Shown here in pieces: positions 10,448 through 21,655 of a stretch of DNA of 64,000 nt. Source of the DNA: Carallia brachiata (Eukaryota > Streptophyta > Magnoliopsida > Malpighiales > Rhizophoraceae). The notes beneath the pieces are model-generated. The model was given only the letters and a program-made list of their open reading frames with translations. It was not told where the DNA came from and searched no databases. The position numbers were made by a program, and so were the translations under genes. The stretch covers positions 1,075,063 through 1,139,062 of the forward strand of contig JADCRB010000077.1 of assembly GCA_021464245.1 (NCBI GenBank). Direction: 5' to 3'. Each line of letters begins with the position of its first letter. The first letter of the stretch is position 1.

Positions 10448-11171
10448 TTCAACACATCAACTTGTTATGATACCAATTATTGGAAGGGCTCCATTATATG
10501 GTCATACGAAATTTTGTCCATACGGTATCTATATTATATAACAAACGGTATATTTTGTATAATTACAATAAAAAATGTGAAAAAATAATAATATTTTTTA
10601 TTATATATTTCATTATTACAATTATATAAAATATATTAATTATTATAATATAAATACTGTATAAAAAAATTTTAGTATGATCATAAACAATTACCTTTAT
10701 TGGAATCAAGCGACTATTGTAAACAAAACAAATTAAATTATTGATTAAAAGACAATTTTATTTTTTTTGAATTGAACTATCAAACTTAGAGTTCGAAAAG
10801 AGCTGACACATCAGCCAACAGTTTTGCTCTGTCAATTCTGATGGTCATCCCCCTGCAGCCATTCTGAGTTGGCTAATATCCTACAAAAAGACAAAATTAC
10901 AAAAACCAATCCAATGAGAATATTCTAAACCTGTCAATCCGTCGTAGGCCTTTCTTTTAATAAACGGAAAATGCTGAGTAAATATTTAGATATGATTGAA
11001 AGGCAGTTAAAGTTATATAAATCGTTGTATCTTTTAATTTAAAAAATAAAAAAAATTGTTAAATAAACTCTATATATATATATACCACCTAAAGGTGACA
11101 TTCATTGGTGCTCAAAAGAAAAAATTTTCTGGGAAGAAGGAATTTTTTTGGGGAATTGAAATATTTGTTGT

Positions 11172-11202
<31 letters not shown>

Positions 11203-12056
11203 TTGATCCAATAGAATTGCAATATTTTCTTTATGATAAAAACGGTTGGGCATGGCAATATACATTTTGGGCTAATTGCGCTTTGTAAAGTGATGCAGTC
11301 TGTCGTCCCATTTCAACACCATACATTTTCAAATGACATTTGCATATTTCATAAATAGAAATATAGAATTACATTATATAATCGATTCGTTTTGAATTGT
11401 CGTTCAGACTACTTTTTTATTTTAGCTCTTGTGGTACTCAGAGAAAATGACTTTTTTTTTTTATATAAGTGGCGAATAAAATGTTAAATTTTTGTTAGTT
11501 GTCTATGAGACTCAGCATGATGGTAAATTATTGGAATGAGAAATAAAATATCCCAACAATAATACCCACAAGAGTTAAATTTACATCTAAAGTTGTAATG
11601 AATAAATTTTAGTTGTGCTTGATTCGTTTTTTTTTTTTTTTTTTTAATATTAGAAGGCCAACTGGATATGATGATATTTCTTTTTCATTTCATGATACAT
11701 TTTCTTACTAATATCTTGTACTTTTAAAATAAAAATTTAAGTTCTTAGACACTGAGTTGCATTATCTGATTGCAGACATCATATAAAGGGCTTTCTTTAC
11801 CAGTTTAGACTCTGGAAGAACAGACAACCTCCAAGAGATGTAATTGGGAACCTGAATTATTTTCTACGAGGAAAAGTATACACAGTTGGGCAAGGCAAAT
11901 TATATTTTGGAGTAATTGGGGCCAAATTTTGGGCAGACTCTTTTGGTAATCCGATTCATTGCCGAAACAATTGGGCCTTCTAAAATGCTACGATCTCTCG
12001 TCCCATTTCAAGGCCCATAGGTTTTTTCAAAATGACTTTTGCTTATTTCAAGAACA
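10448..12056. other. AT-rich intergenic DNA with a local duplication
   Basis: No gene seen. A (TA)n microsatellite lies at about 11171-11200. The stretch near 11240-11350 (GTTGGGCATGGCAATATACATTTTGG, then CTGTCGTCCCATTTCAA, then AATGACATTTGCATATTTC) recurs with changes near 11885-12050, so a few hundred bases are locally duplicated. Long T runs at 11453 and 11625 add nothing codable. Confidence 0.5.
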
Positions 12057-12485
12057 GTTATAGGCTTCACTACCTATCCGAAGGACATGGGTTCTAGTAC
12101 TTGTTGGGGTAATTAGTAATGTTGGTGTCTCACGAATTTGATTAGAAGTAGATTCGCAATTGGCGATGCATGCACTTGAACAAGGTGTTCTGGATGCCCA
12201 CCCCTACTTCAACTTGGTTACTCGATGCAAGACTTTGATCTCCGAGAAATAGTCAGTACTAATCTCTGAAGGCAATTAGACTATAGATTGATTAGCAAAA
12301 TATGGCCAACAATTTTCTTTTGGGCTTCATGAACTCCCACTACCCCAAAAGCTCTCTGCTATATTTTAGAATATGATAAGATAGGGGTGTTATGGCCTCG
12401 TGCTATAGTTTCTTAAAATTTTGATTGTATTAGTTTCTTTTAATGGTATACCAACCTCCTTTATGACCAAAAAAAAAAAAAAAAC
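12057..12485 (+). mobile_element. 3' end of an L1-type LINE with poly-A tail
   Basis: Forward translation near 12135-12345 shows the plant LINE RNase H-like (RVT_3) C-terminus: RLEVDSQLAMHALEQGV, then a His/Pro segment, then DWLAKYG-like residues with internal stops. A pure A run ends it at about 12468-12484. It inserted into the second copy of the local duplication described for 10448-12056. Its upstream part is missing, as expected from 5' truncation during reverse transcription. The left edge is approximate. Confidence 0.65.
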
Positions 12486-12839
12486 ACTTATGCCAGATTT
12501 AGGTGTGACTTGTTATAATCATTTACATTGTACACTCCTTCCCTAAGATCATAGTGCAATATTATTTGGTGGGATTAACTAGGCACCATTCCTGCTCTCT
12601 TATTTTATTCACCAAAAGTAAAATAAAATAAAAAACAGGATTACATATGTTGCCATCTTTGCTTTCATTCTTCAGCTTTACCATACCAGACTTGTTGGAA
12701 CTAAACTGGGGCTCTGAAACTTTCAATTGATCCTCATCATTTTATCAGGCCGAGAAGAGGCGGCAAGGACCAAAATTAATTGTTCTTTAAGCAATATTGA
12801 ACCCAAAAAATTTTAACACGTGGAAAAAAAAATAATAAA

Positions 12840-13190
12840 GGAACTTGCTTACTACCATGCAGAGTACCTTCTAAAACAATTAATGATGTGGTGTAATAGT
12901 GAGTTTAAAGTTCGTTCACATCGAAATCAGATATGAGAAAGATCTATGTGGGCCCAATAATACTTGGGTGAAGATTTTTTCTATGGAAAAAAAATAGAAT
13001 GAGAATGTCAACGGATAACTCCGACTTCAACTTATAGATGTAATGATTCACATACTGAAAATAAATTTTTTTTGTTGTTCAAAAAAAAGAAAAAATTCTA
13101 GAACTATTTTGAAGAAACAAGGTTTGTTTGTCTCGAATCTCAAGCCTATATTCCTTATTTTCCAAGAAAACTCAATTGCTGAGCAGCCAA
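12840..13190 (-). pseudogene. B3 gene relic 1: exon 1 split by an insertion
   Basis: The minus strand carries the exon 1 equivalent of the intact gene at 17005-17112: FSWKIRNIGLRFETNKP then FFKIVLE near 13180-13098, matching the GLMFETKKPHFFKLVLEN region. The tail of the exon and a donor-like AGTAAG follow at 12881-12845. About 210 bases of foreign DNA separate the two halves. The start ATG has become ATT. Exons 2-4 are absent, though intron-1-like sequence continues to about 12780. Clearly non-functional. Confidence 0.7.
12882..13088 (+). mobile_element. SINE-like insertion in B3 relic 1
   Basis: Flanked by near-copies of the same 13-base target (TTCTAAAACAATT at about 12869-12881 and TTCTAGAACTATT at about 13096-13108) and ending in an A-rich run (CAAAAAAAAGAAAAA). 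A long imperfect target duplication plus poly-A fits retroposition. No convincing pol III A and B boxes were found, so SINE is a guess; a small 5'-truncated LINE is the alternative. Confidence 0.4.
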
Positions 13191-14460
13191 TCATGTATGG
13201 ATTTTTAAACCCAACTGATCTACAGCCTTGATTAAATCGGACCAAATTTTTTTTTTACTGAAAAAATAAAAAAACAAACGAAATAATTTTAAGGCATTTT
13301 AACATTAAAAAAAAAGTTTGTTTTTTGACAAAAAAAGAATCTTTTTTTTATTTGTGTTTACATGAAAAATTATAAAAAAAAAGAGGTTATAACTACATAA
13401 AAATATTTAAAAATTATCTTAACAAACAAATCATTAACTCCCTAATTAAATTAAAATAAATATTGGTATCTTGATAATTTGTGCGTTGAATTTTATATTG
13501 AGTAAAAATAAGACTGTTATTTTTAAAATTAAAATTAATATTTTTAAAATTATTGTTATTTTTAACTTTCAAAAATATTAATTATAATTTTAAAAATAAT
13601 AGTCATAATTTCGTCCAAGATAAAATTTTGAGATAAAATTTCTGAAATGTGTAACTGCAGTTATTAAATTAATAACTCACTGACTTAGTTTTTGTTGGCC
13701 AGCTTTAAAAACTTGGTGTACAGGTATCCTTTGTAAACACAGCTAATCAAATTTCGCAATGATGCCTGCTGGTTCTGAAGTACGATTCTTTTGAGGAGAT
13801 TCGTTTGCCTTCCCAAGATTTGATTAGCAGACAACCAGCAGAAATTTGAATAATCTTAATATCTCTTACTTAATTAACTTTTCATGTCTCTCTAATAACG
13901 CCCTTTCTAAAAAAGAAATTTACGAGGGCTTTACAAGTAATCTTTGCAAAACATTCTATCACCGTGTCATTTTAATGTTACATCAATTAAAAAATATTAA
14001 AAAAATTATAGTGCAATATATTTTTTATAATTATAATTATCTTTATAGTGCAATATATCAGTAACCATATTATTTAAGTGGACAAATTAATTAAAAAATG
14101 AGATTATTTTGATCTTGATATTATAGATATTATAATCAATATATCTGAAACTATTTTATTTTACTGATAAAAAAAAAGTGAACGAATTAAAGATAAATTT
14201 TTTATAAATAATTATATTTATGAAATATTAATGCACACCTTTTACTACAATCAAATAAAGTGGTTAAAGAAACAAAATATAGCTACATCGATCAATGGAA
14301 TCATTTTTGACAAGAATGTAACGTACCGTCTCGCCTACTCATTACATTCAAGTTTGATTGTCCTTGATCCTTTTATCCCCTTTTGCAACGCCAATTGTGC
14401 ATACTATGTGATGTTGCTCCCCTGTTTTATAACACATTTGTGTTAATATATTGAGTCTTC
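13191..14460. other. upstream flank of B3 relic 1 (shared spacer)
   Basis: No gene. 13250-13690 is very AT-rich. From about 13715 the sequence (CCTGCTGGTTCTGAAGTACGATTCTT and what follows) matches 19590-20200, the flank of B3 relic 3, showing that the upstream region of the B3 unit was duplicated with it. Confidence 0.55.
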
Positions 14461-15384
14461 CATAATATTACTTATCCCAAAAAATCACAAATTTTCTAAA
14501 ATAAAAATTTAAGTTCTTAATGGTTCGGTGATATTTATGTATTGAAATCCAATAAGTTATACTACAGGAAAAATCCTGAAAAGAGCAATTAAGAAGAAAT
14601 GACACCTTCAAAAAGATCTGTTCCTGATGGAAAAATCCTCGATAATTTTCCTCGAGTGTACACCACAATTGGACCTTGCTGCCTTCCCCTAGTGAATTCT
14701 GTTCACAGCTGAATAACTTAGAGGAATCCCCACCTACTTCGTTTTCCAGCCCAAAACGCTGCATAACCAACATGATTCTAATGTAAATGAAGATTAGAAA
14801 TCCCCGTAAATGAAACCAATTTGCATTGGGGGCAGCGCTGGGCACCGTTGGGCCAAAATAAACAAATAACGATTTGCATGCATTCGAAAGGAAGAAAAAA
14901 GCTGGTAAGATGAGGGAACTTTCCTAATTGATTGCTCTCAAGAAATCCATGTTCTTTTGGGAAGCTCTCTCTTGATAAAACTAGTTAATTATGCTGTAGA
15001 GCTGGTGGAAATTTAGCTGTAGCACCAGGATTCAAATCCTGCTACAAAAATATGAAAGTGAAACAAAAGAAAAGGGAAGCTCTATACCCCATGTCAATTG
15101 AAATGAAACTGGGTTTTGGGGGGTGGGGGGGGGGGGGGGGGAGTGGTACATTAATTTCTTGATGTAGTTATGGGAAAGAAGCAACGTACAAAAGACGAGA
15201 ACAAAAGAAAAATAATTAGGTAATGACACCGTCTCTGGGAAGAATCACACCAATTATGTCTATACAAAGTAAATTTTGGAGACTCAATAGAGGAGAGTCA
15301 CGCACTTAATGAGGTAGAGCCATAGAAAAACCCATAATAACCATGAAATCAGCACAAAAATTATTCTTCCTCAATGTATGTACA
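14461..15384. other. downstream spacer of the B3 gene, duplicated at 27460-29380
   Basis: This stretch recurs at 27460-27955, 28390-28500 and 29085-29380, interrupted there by insertions. The best-kept part (14590-14870; AAAAAGATCTGTT, GTGTACACCACAA, GGGGCAGCGCTGGGCACC) includes a minus-strand frame of 125 codons (14468-14845) without recognisable domains. The second copy does not keep that frame open (in-frame stop and indels), so I do not call it a gene. A G-rich tract lies at 15110-15141. Confidence 0.55.
15110..15141 (+). repeat. poly-G tract
   Basis: GGG TTTT G7 T G17, by far the longest G run in an otherwise AT-rich window. Capable in principle of forming a G-quadruplex. It is absent from the paralogous spacer at 28470-28500. 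Run length may be unreliable in the assembly. Confidence 0.7.
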
Positions 15385-17112
15385 TTAATTACCATCTTGA
15401 ACAACTCTGCAAATCACAACATTGAATGAAACTTGAGTGCTCTTCATCATTTCAAAGATGCAGACATCTCCAACTTCTAAATTGTTATCTTGCACGAATT
15501 TCTTCCAGCCCTTACTGAATTTGCTATGGTTGTGGCTAAGAGACCATTTTCTCCCATCCAAACCACGGACGATAAAGTCGCGAGGCTCCTTGAAATTTTT
15601 CCTGGCAAACTCTGATGGCATTCTCTGTTAAAAAAAAAAAAGAAAAAATGAAAAGAAAAGAAAAGAAAAGGAAAAGAATTATTGTGATAGAGCCTAAACA
15701 TTTTACAGTTGAAGACTTGAAAAAAGTCTCAAACTCAACTCCCTACCGCTGTTCCATTGCGACTAAGATATGATGGTTGCATGATGACCATGAAAAAGGG
15801 ATTATTAGATTTGAAAGTAGCTCTAGCTTTACCATAAACATTGATTTTATCATCCTTTGTCAATGTGTGTGTCCAGTTTTCACGAGTAGACATGCTTCTT
15901 TCTCCTGAATTTGCTACAAAATTAGGCCCTCCAAATGACAATTAAGAAGCAAATAGATTATAACAAACACACACCAAAACAAAAACATCAAAAACAAAGT
16001 CTTAATTCCAAATTTGATTTGAATTAGTAACGTAAATCTTTTATAGTCATTCCACTCTATTATGCACTTAGTCCTAATTATTCTAAATCATTCATAACCA
16101 AATATTTCTAAGCCGAGTGTTCCTCTTTCCGTCACTCAGGCCATCCACATGGATGATAACATGAAAAAAAAAAAAAAAAAAAAAAAAAACAATGCCCAAA
16201 GACCAAAAATATTGAGTAATTAACTAAGACACACCGTTAGATTTTTGTGCCGGATTGTAAACATTTGCATCAGTGGTTGCGTCCTCCAGCTTCACAATCA
16301 CCTCACCAGATTGATTGCCATTAGGATGAACTGAACTGTGACTCTGCAACTTTGAATGGCCCTCAAACTTGCTAGGAATTAAATCCTTTCTCACCCTCTT
16401 ACTAGGCCTAGGAGTTGAGGTAATTTCTTTTTCTCTCATTTTTCTGCTTGGATGGAAGTCATCCAAGATTTCAGTTTCTTCAATTCTTGCTTCTTGAAAA
16501 CTTCCCCTGCGATTAGGCCCCTTTTCTCCGTTTATTATGTATATAGGATACTCTATCTCTGTTGCACTTGTATCAAATATGAGCACTTGAAAATGGGAGT
16601 CCCCCTGGTATCGAAAAGCTAGCAGGTGACCATGGGCTAAGGAGTAAAACACGGAAAATTCCTTCCAGCCAGCTTGAAAGTGCCACATTTCGCCATCAGA
16701 TTTGGCCAATTCTACTTGCCATATCTCACCACTGGAAACTTTAAGAAGTGCTGGATTTGACAGATTATTGCCATATTTGGTAACAAACTTCTTCGGAATA
16801 CTCTGCAGAATTAAAAGTTCCAAAGTATTAAAAAAGAAAAAGAAAAAAAAAATGAACAACTTGACCAAAAAGGACAGCAAAAGGAGGGTTGCAAAAATCC
16901 TGCAGAAAATGAAGCAAAAGGAATGGAACCCACAAAATTTCACCATTCTAATTCCAGATGGAAATCATTTTAAGAAATGAAGAACGAAGAAAAAGAACAC
17001 TTACAAGCTTCCCATTACGCAAAGTATTTTCCAGAACTAATTTGAAGAAATGGGGCTTCTTTGTTTCAAACATCAAACCTGATCGATTGCCTCTTTCTTG
17101 GATAGTTTCCAT
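15385..17112 (-). CDS. REM-type B3 domain transcription factor, two B3 domains, intact
   Basis: Four exons on the minus strand: 17005-17112, 16235-16802, 15747-15928, 15385-15624. All junctions are GT-AG and phases agree, giving 365 residues. B3 domain 1 is residues 20-115 (PHFFKLVLENTL...IPKKFVTKYG...GWKEF...LLAFRY). B3 domain 2 is residues 268-365 (NPFFMVIMQPSYL...MPSEFARKNF...DGRKWSLSHN...GWKKFVQDNNLEVGDVCIFEM). The linker is polar with a basic cluster, PSKRVRKD, a plausible nuclear localisation signal. Proteins of this class bind DNA through B3 and many act in reproductive development; no target can be named. The start is the first ATG before the first domain; a TATA-like TATATAG lies about 75 bases upstream. 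Three relics of the same gene surround it, so this is the surviving member of a local family. Splice sites are inferred from sequence and the paralogue. Confidence 0.85.
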
Positions 17113-17181
17113 TGTTGAACAGCTCAAATACTGAAACTTTGAAATAGACTAACTCTACATAACAGCAGCTGCAATTTTGTG

Positions 17182-17192
17182 TAACTATATAA
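17182..17192 (-). promoter_or_regulatory. TATA-like box of the B3 gene
   Basis: The minus strand reads TTATATAGTT about 75 bases upstream of the B3 start codon, a usual spacing. Assigned on position only. Confidence 0.4.
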
Positions 17193-17724
17193 GTATACAA
17201 AATTGTTACTGTAGAAGGTTGCTAGCGAGAAGCTCAACAGGCAGAGAAACAAATTGCCGCCGCACTTTTATGAGAAGCACTCGTAATTAACCCGGAGCTC
17301 GAGATCATCAAACAGCTTTTGCATTCAGAGCGTCCTTATATGTTTCAGGTTTTTTGTCACAAAATATATTTCGAATAAAATTGTAACTGTTATTTTTAAA
17401 ATAGTAACTGATATTTTTATAATATGAAAATAATAATACTTCAAAAATATCAATATTTATTTTTAAAATATCAATATTTATTTTAAAAATATCAATTACT
17501 ATTTTCACCAAGATAAATCTTAAAACAAAAATCAGCCAAATATCAGACTTTTTTTCTTCCATTGATAATTTCTCCTGCAGGTCAACTTTAGCGGCCAGGT
17601 CCCCAAGCATTGGTTAAAATCACAGGAACAGAAGGATACACAGGGCGGAGGTACAAATAACATCGTGGTTAAATTAAACGTTTAGGATTAAATTGCAAAA
17701 AGGCCAAATGTATAAGGCCAATTT

Positions 17725-18910
17725 TTTGGTTTTTCCTTATACTTTGTTACAAACTTCGGGATAAAACGTTGCAGAATTAAAATATACAAAGCATTAAAGA
17801 AAATGAGCAACTTATGTACCAAAAAGGGTTTCATAAAAAACAAAGTTTAATGACTTTATTTAAATAATTTTAAAGTAATAAAAAAATTACTTGTACCATT
17901 TAATTATCAAATTCATAAAAAATAGATAAATTGTTAATATCCTTTAATAAACTTATATTGCTATTTGTTAATATTTATTTAAAATTATTTAATGTTATTC
18001 TTAACAAAAAAAATTGTCGACATAAGTTGGACATAGATGAGATAACCTGTGGATCTCAGGACATAAAAATTATTATTTTTTGTTCAGATTTTTAAGTCTT
18101 CCACCGAAAAATATCTTATCTGCAATAAGGATGATACTATCAGCAACAAATATAAACACAATTTGCAATAAACTTAAAATTAACCTTTTTGCAAGTTTGT
18201 TGCAAACTATGGTCATGCTCGTTACAAAATCATTTATTTTTTGGTGAAAAACTTCAAAATTTAAAAAACAAAGTTTAGTCTGCTGAAAAAAAAGTTTAGT
18301 GATGTGTGCATTCCACATACCATATCATCCTATACCTTTTGTATGAATATAATTTTCTATCTTCTTAACTTTTTTGTCCGAAAAAAAAAAAATGAACAAC
18401 TTGACCCAGAAAGGACAGAAGCAGAGTTGCAGATGCGAACATAAGAAATTGTTCAAAGCAAAATAGATTAAAGCTATGTTGAACCCAAAAAATTTTAACA
18501 TTTGGAAGAAAAAAAAAATAAAGGAACTTACTTATGGTCATGCAAAGTATCTTCTAGAACAATTTTGAAGTACATGAACGTAGACATAGTGAAACGTAGA
18601 AAAGAAAGAGATAAAGTCATTTATGTGCACAAATAAGTCTGTTATATATTTGATTTTAGCAGCATGCACACTATAATAAAAAAAAAAAGAAAAAACAAAA
18701 AAGATTATAAAACTTATAGTTAAGGTTGATATTTAACAGATTTATCGACCATATGCACGGAGTGGAACTCTGTATCTCTCTATGTTTTCACCCCTATGTC
18801 CACGTAATTTTGTTGTTTGAAGAAATGAGCAATGAGGTTCGTTTGTCTTGAATATCAAGCCTCTAGTCCCTCTTTCTTGAGAAAACTCCATTGCAGAATG
18901 GCTAACCATG
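17725..18910 (-). pseudogene. B3 gene relic 3: exon 1 and the start of exon 2 only
   Basis: On the minus strand exon 1 begins at about 18895 with ATG then EFSQERGTRGLIFKTNEPH, close to the intact gene. It is cut after CATTTCTTC-like sequence by a 245-base insertion (18571-18815) and resumes with FKIVLEDTLHD at 18570-18539. Intron-1-like DNA follows. At 17733-17775 the beginning of exon 2 is visible (IPKFVTKY, preceded by a TTGCAG-like acceptor). The rest of exon 2 and exons 3-4 are missing; the alignment ends near 17720. Non-functional. Confidence 0.7.
18571..18815. mobile_element. small insertion with imperfect terminal inverted repeats
   Basis: Interrupts exon 1 of B3 relic 3 and is flanked by TTTGAAG at 18564-18570 and 18816-18822. 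The ends pair imperfectly: TACATGAACGTAGACATAGTG on the left, and the reverse complement of CCCCTATGTCCACGTA on the right. It has no coding capacity. The 7-8 bp duplication suits a hAT-type MITE, but the class is uncertain. Confidence 0.5.
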
Positions 18911-19901
18911 CATAGGCATCGTTAGAAAACTTGGTGATGTCCGAACTATCGGACTGGTGACCAGATAAACTGACCTTTATTTCGGGATCGGTTAACCAAA
19001 AGAAAATTGTCTAGGCCATTACACCCAAAAAAAAGTCCAATAGATTTGTTGAACCCAAAAAATCAGGTTGATTTGGTCAAATTTTTTAAACCCACCTTAT
19101 TTTTTACTAAAAAATTAAAAAAGAAGCGAAAGATTTTAGAGTATTTTAACTTTAAAGAGATAAATTCCATCCTTTATTTGAATTTAAAAAAACTATAGAA
19201 AAAAAACTTATTATTATGTAAAAAAATTAAAAATTATTTTAAACATTATTTCAGTTGAGCCAACTATTAATATTGATTAAACTAATAATTTAATTTCAGC
19301 CGCCTTTTATTCGGATCAATACCTTTTGTTTTTATGCTTAGAACCGAATTTAATACCTTTGCGTAGAGGGTAAATGTTAATGGCTCGCTTGACGTTGTCC
19401 CGATAATGTTTTGTAATGTAATAATTGTCACATTTTGTGTAACAATAAAGATAAAATATAAAAAAAATAATAAAATTTATTTTATTATATATTTTATGTA
19501 TATGATTACAAAAAATTAATTATTTATTATATTATAAATAAATTCTTGAGATATTTTGTCATGCACCGTAATAGAACCGTCGTGTATAAGTATCATTTGT
19601 CAACACAGGTAATCAGACTTCGCATGCCTGCTGGTTCTCAAGTACGATTCTTCTGGTGAGATTCGTACTCCAACCCAAGATTCTTCTGCTGGTTTTTTGA
19701 CTTGTCAAAGGATTTTAACCTTTCCAGTATGTATTATTTCCCATACTGCAACCAAATTTCGGAAAAGGAAATTTACAAGCACCTTACGAGTAGTCTTTTT
19801 AAAATATTATATCAATATGTCATTTTAATGCCACATCAATAAAAAATATTTAAAAACAATACGTTAATACAATATATAATTTGACAATAATTATCTTTGT
19901 A

Positions 19902-19933
<32 letters not shown>

Positions 19934-20205
19934 TATTTTTATAATTTATCAGTAACCATATTATTTAAATGACAGATTATGTAAATTTTTTATGAATAAT
20001 TATATTCATGAAATATCAATATACAATTTTTACCATAACTAAATAAAATATTTAGTATAATATTTACTTACGGTAAGCTCAACACAACCAGGGAAACAAA
20101 ATGTAGCTTTACTTTGTGTCAGGTGCGAACATCTTTGACGAGAGTGTAAGGTATAATCCCTACTTTCTCCTTATATTCAAATTTGATTGTCCTTAATGCT
20201 TTTAT
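18911..20205. other. upstream flank of B3 relic 3
   Basis: No gene. 19590-20200 matches 13715-14380 (upstream of relic 1). 19400-19570 is an AT-rich stretch missing from that counterpart and is probably a small insertion. A CA/TA microsatellite lies at about 19902-19932. Confidence 0.5.
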
Positions 20206-20259
20206 CAGTTAATGTAAAAAAAAATTCACTTTTTTTTTATGTCTAATAATAAATTTAGC

Positions 20260-20734
20260 CAAGATTGTCAGCACCGGATTAGTTATCGAACTAGAAACAT
20301 TAGTGGGTCAAAGTTCAACTGGTTGAACCGGTCGAATTGATATTTAAACCGATATTTATTAATATATATATGTGTAAAAGTAATTTTAAAAAATATTACT
20401 TTTATATAGTAGTGATTAAATATTAATTTTTTTATTTTTAAGGATTAAATTGAAAGTTTTGATAAATTTAGAACTAAATTGAAAGTTTTAATTAAACTTA
20501 AAGTTCAAATTATAATTCAAATAAACTTTGAGATCATATTATAATTTATGAAACTTTTATTTGGTTTGAGCCGGTTGAACCGGTCCTATTTTTCACCAGT
20601 TTTGATCAATTCTTGACTGATTGTGACTAGTCCGAGTTAAGTTCAAAAAATTATCATGAACCGGCCCAAACCTTTGGCCGAGCACCGATTGAACCGGTCG
20701 GACCGATCAGTTCGATCCAGTTCTAACAACAATG
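20260..20734. mobile_element. hAT-like MITE rich in CCGGTT motifs, copy 1
   Basis: Inserted in the left TIR of the long-TIR element with an 8-bp duplication, AATTTAGC (20252-20259 and 20735-20742). The right TIR of the host element is uninterrupted at the matching place, confirming the insertion. Ends are imperfectly inverted (CCAAGATTGTCAGCACCGG against the reverse complement of CCAGTTCTAACAACAATG). Inside are repeated GGTTGAACCGGTC motifs near both ends and AT-rich DNA in the middle. A second copy lies at 50524-51024 in reverse orientation. Confidence 0.65.
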
Positions 20735-20999
20735 AATTTAGCATATTCTTTAAAAAATAACAAATTTAACACAATTGAATTATTTTATAACAAATTTAGC
20801 ACATTATTAATAAAACCTGTTAGTATACATAAGTGACACGTCTACGTGTAAGTAATTAATTACGTAACGTGTCATGTGTCATTTTACTTTAACATTAGCA
20901 GAAACTAAATAAAAGAAATAAACAAAAATATTTCAAAATTTCTCAAAATTTCTTCTTTCCTCTCTCTTTTCCTCTCTCCATCTTTCATCTTCACACACC

Positions 21000-21308
21000 A
21001 ACTCATTGCCCTTCTACCTCTCACAAAAATCAAACAACACCATCGTTTGCAAAATCAAACCTTGTATAGACACCTTAGATCAATTATTTTGTCCCAAGAT
21101 AATTAACCTTGTTCACCAGAAAATTATAACCAATAACCAAACAAGGAAACAAGGCCTTATCATGGACGATTGCTTGATATTTCAAGCAATTAAAAATAAA
21201 AGACCAATGATCTGTCTGGATGCCAAAGGATGAAGAGAAAAAGGAAAGTGGACTGTTGTGATGCACCAGGATTATTTGCCATTAATTGCTGTTGACTTGA
21301 TCGCAAAC
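21000..21308. other. unassigned interior of the long-TIR element, left part
   Basis: A less AT-biased segment than the arms around it. Frames on both strands reach 60-75 codons but contain no domain I recognise. It continues at 26017-26270 across the copia insertion. It could be an exon fragment carried by a MULE. Confidence 0.35.
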
Positions 21309-21643
21309 TATTGGCCCCAAAAATAAATAAATGGTGTTGGATTGAAATTGGTCAAGAAATAAGCAACGAGAGAGCGAGAGAACTTTTTTTCAACTTTGTT
21401 TTTTTTCTTTCTTTTTTGGTCATTTTCCAGACCTTTCTAACTTTGTTTTTTTTCTTTCTTTTTCGGTCATTTTCCATACCTTTCTACTATATATAAATCA
21501 AAAAGTTACATTTGTTTGTAGCCATACATGTGTTCTTCTAATGACCATTGGATCTACTTCTAACTTAGATTAGTTTAACTTCAGTTACTATTACAAGATA
21601 AATACACTATTTAACCATTTAACTTACATCACATTACTTTTAA
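21309..21643 (-). repeat. 3' LTR of the minus-strand copia element
   Basis: Matches 25725-26011. Its outer end reads TATTGG where the other LTR has TGCTGG, two transitions that destroy the terminal CA. It is about 48 bases longer than its partner because AACTTTG...GGTCATTTTCCA.ACCTTTCT is tandemly duplicated (about 21393-21486). Confidence 0.8.
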
Positions 21644-21655
21644 CTTCTTCCCCTT

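Noticed and set aside
14468..14845. 125-codon minus-strand frame as a gene
   Set aside because: The paralogous copy near 27500-27830 has stops and indels in this frame, and no domain is recognisable.
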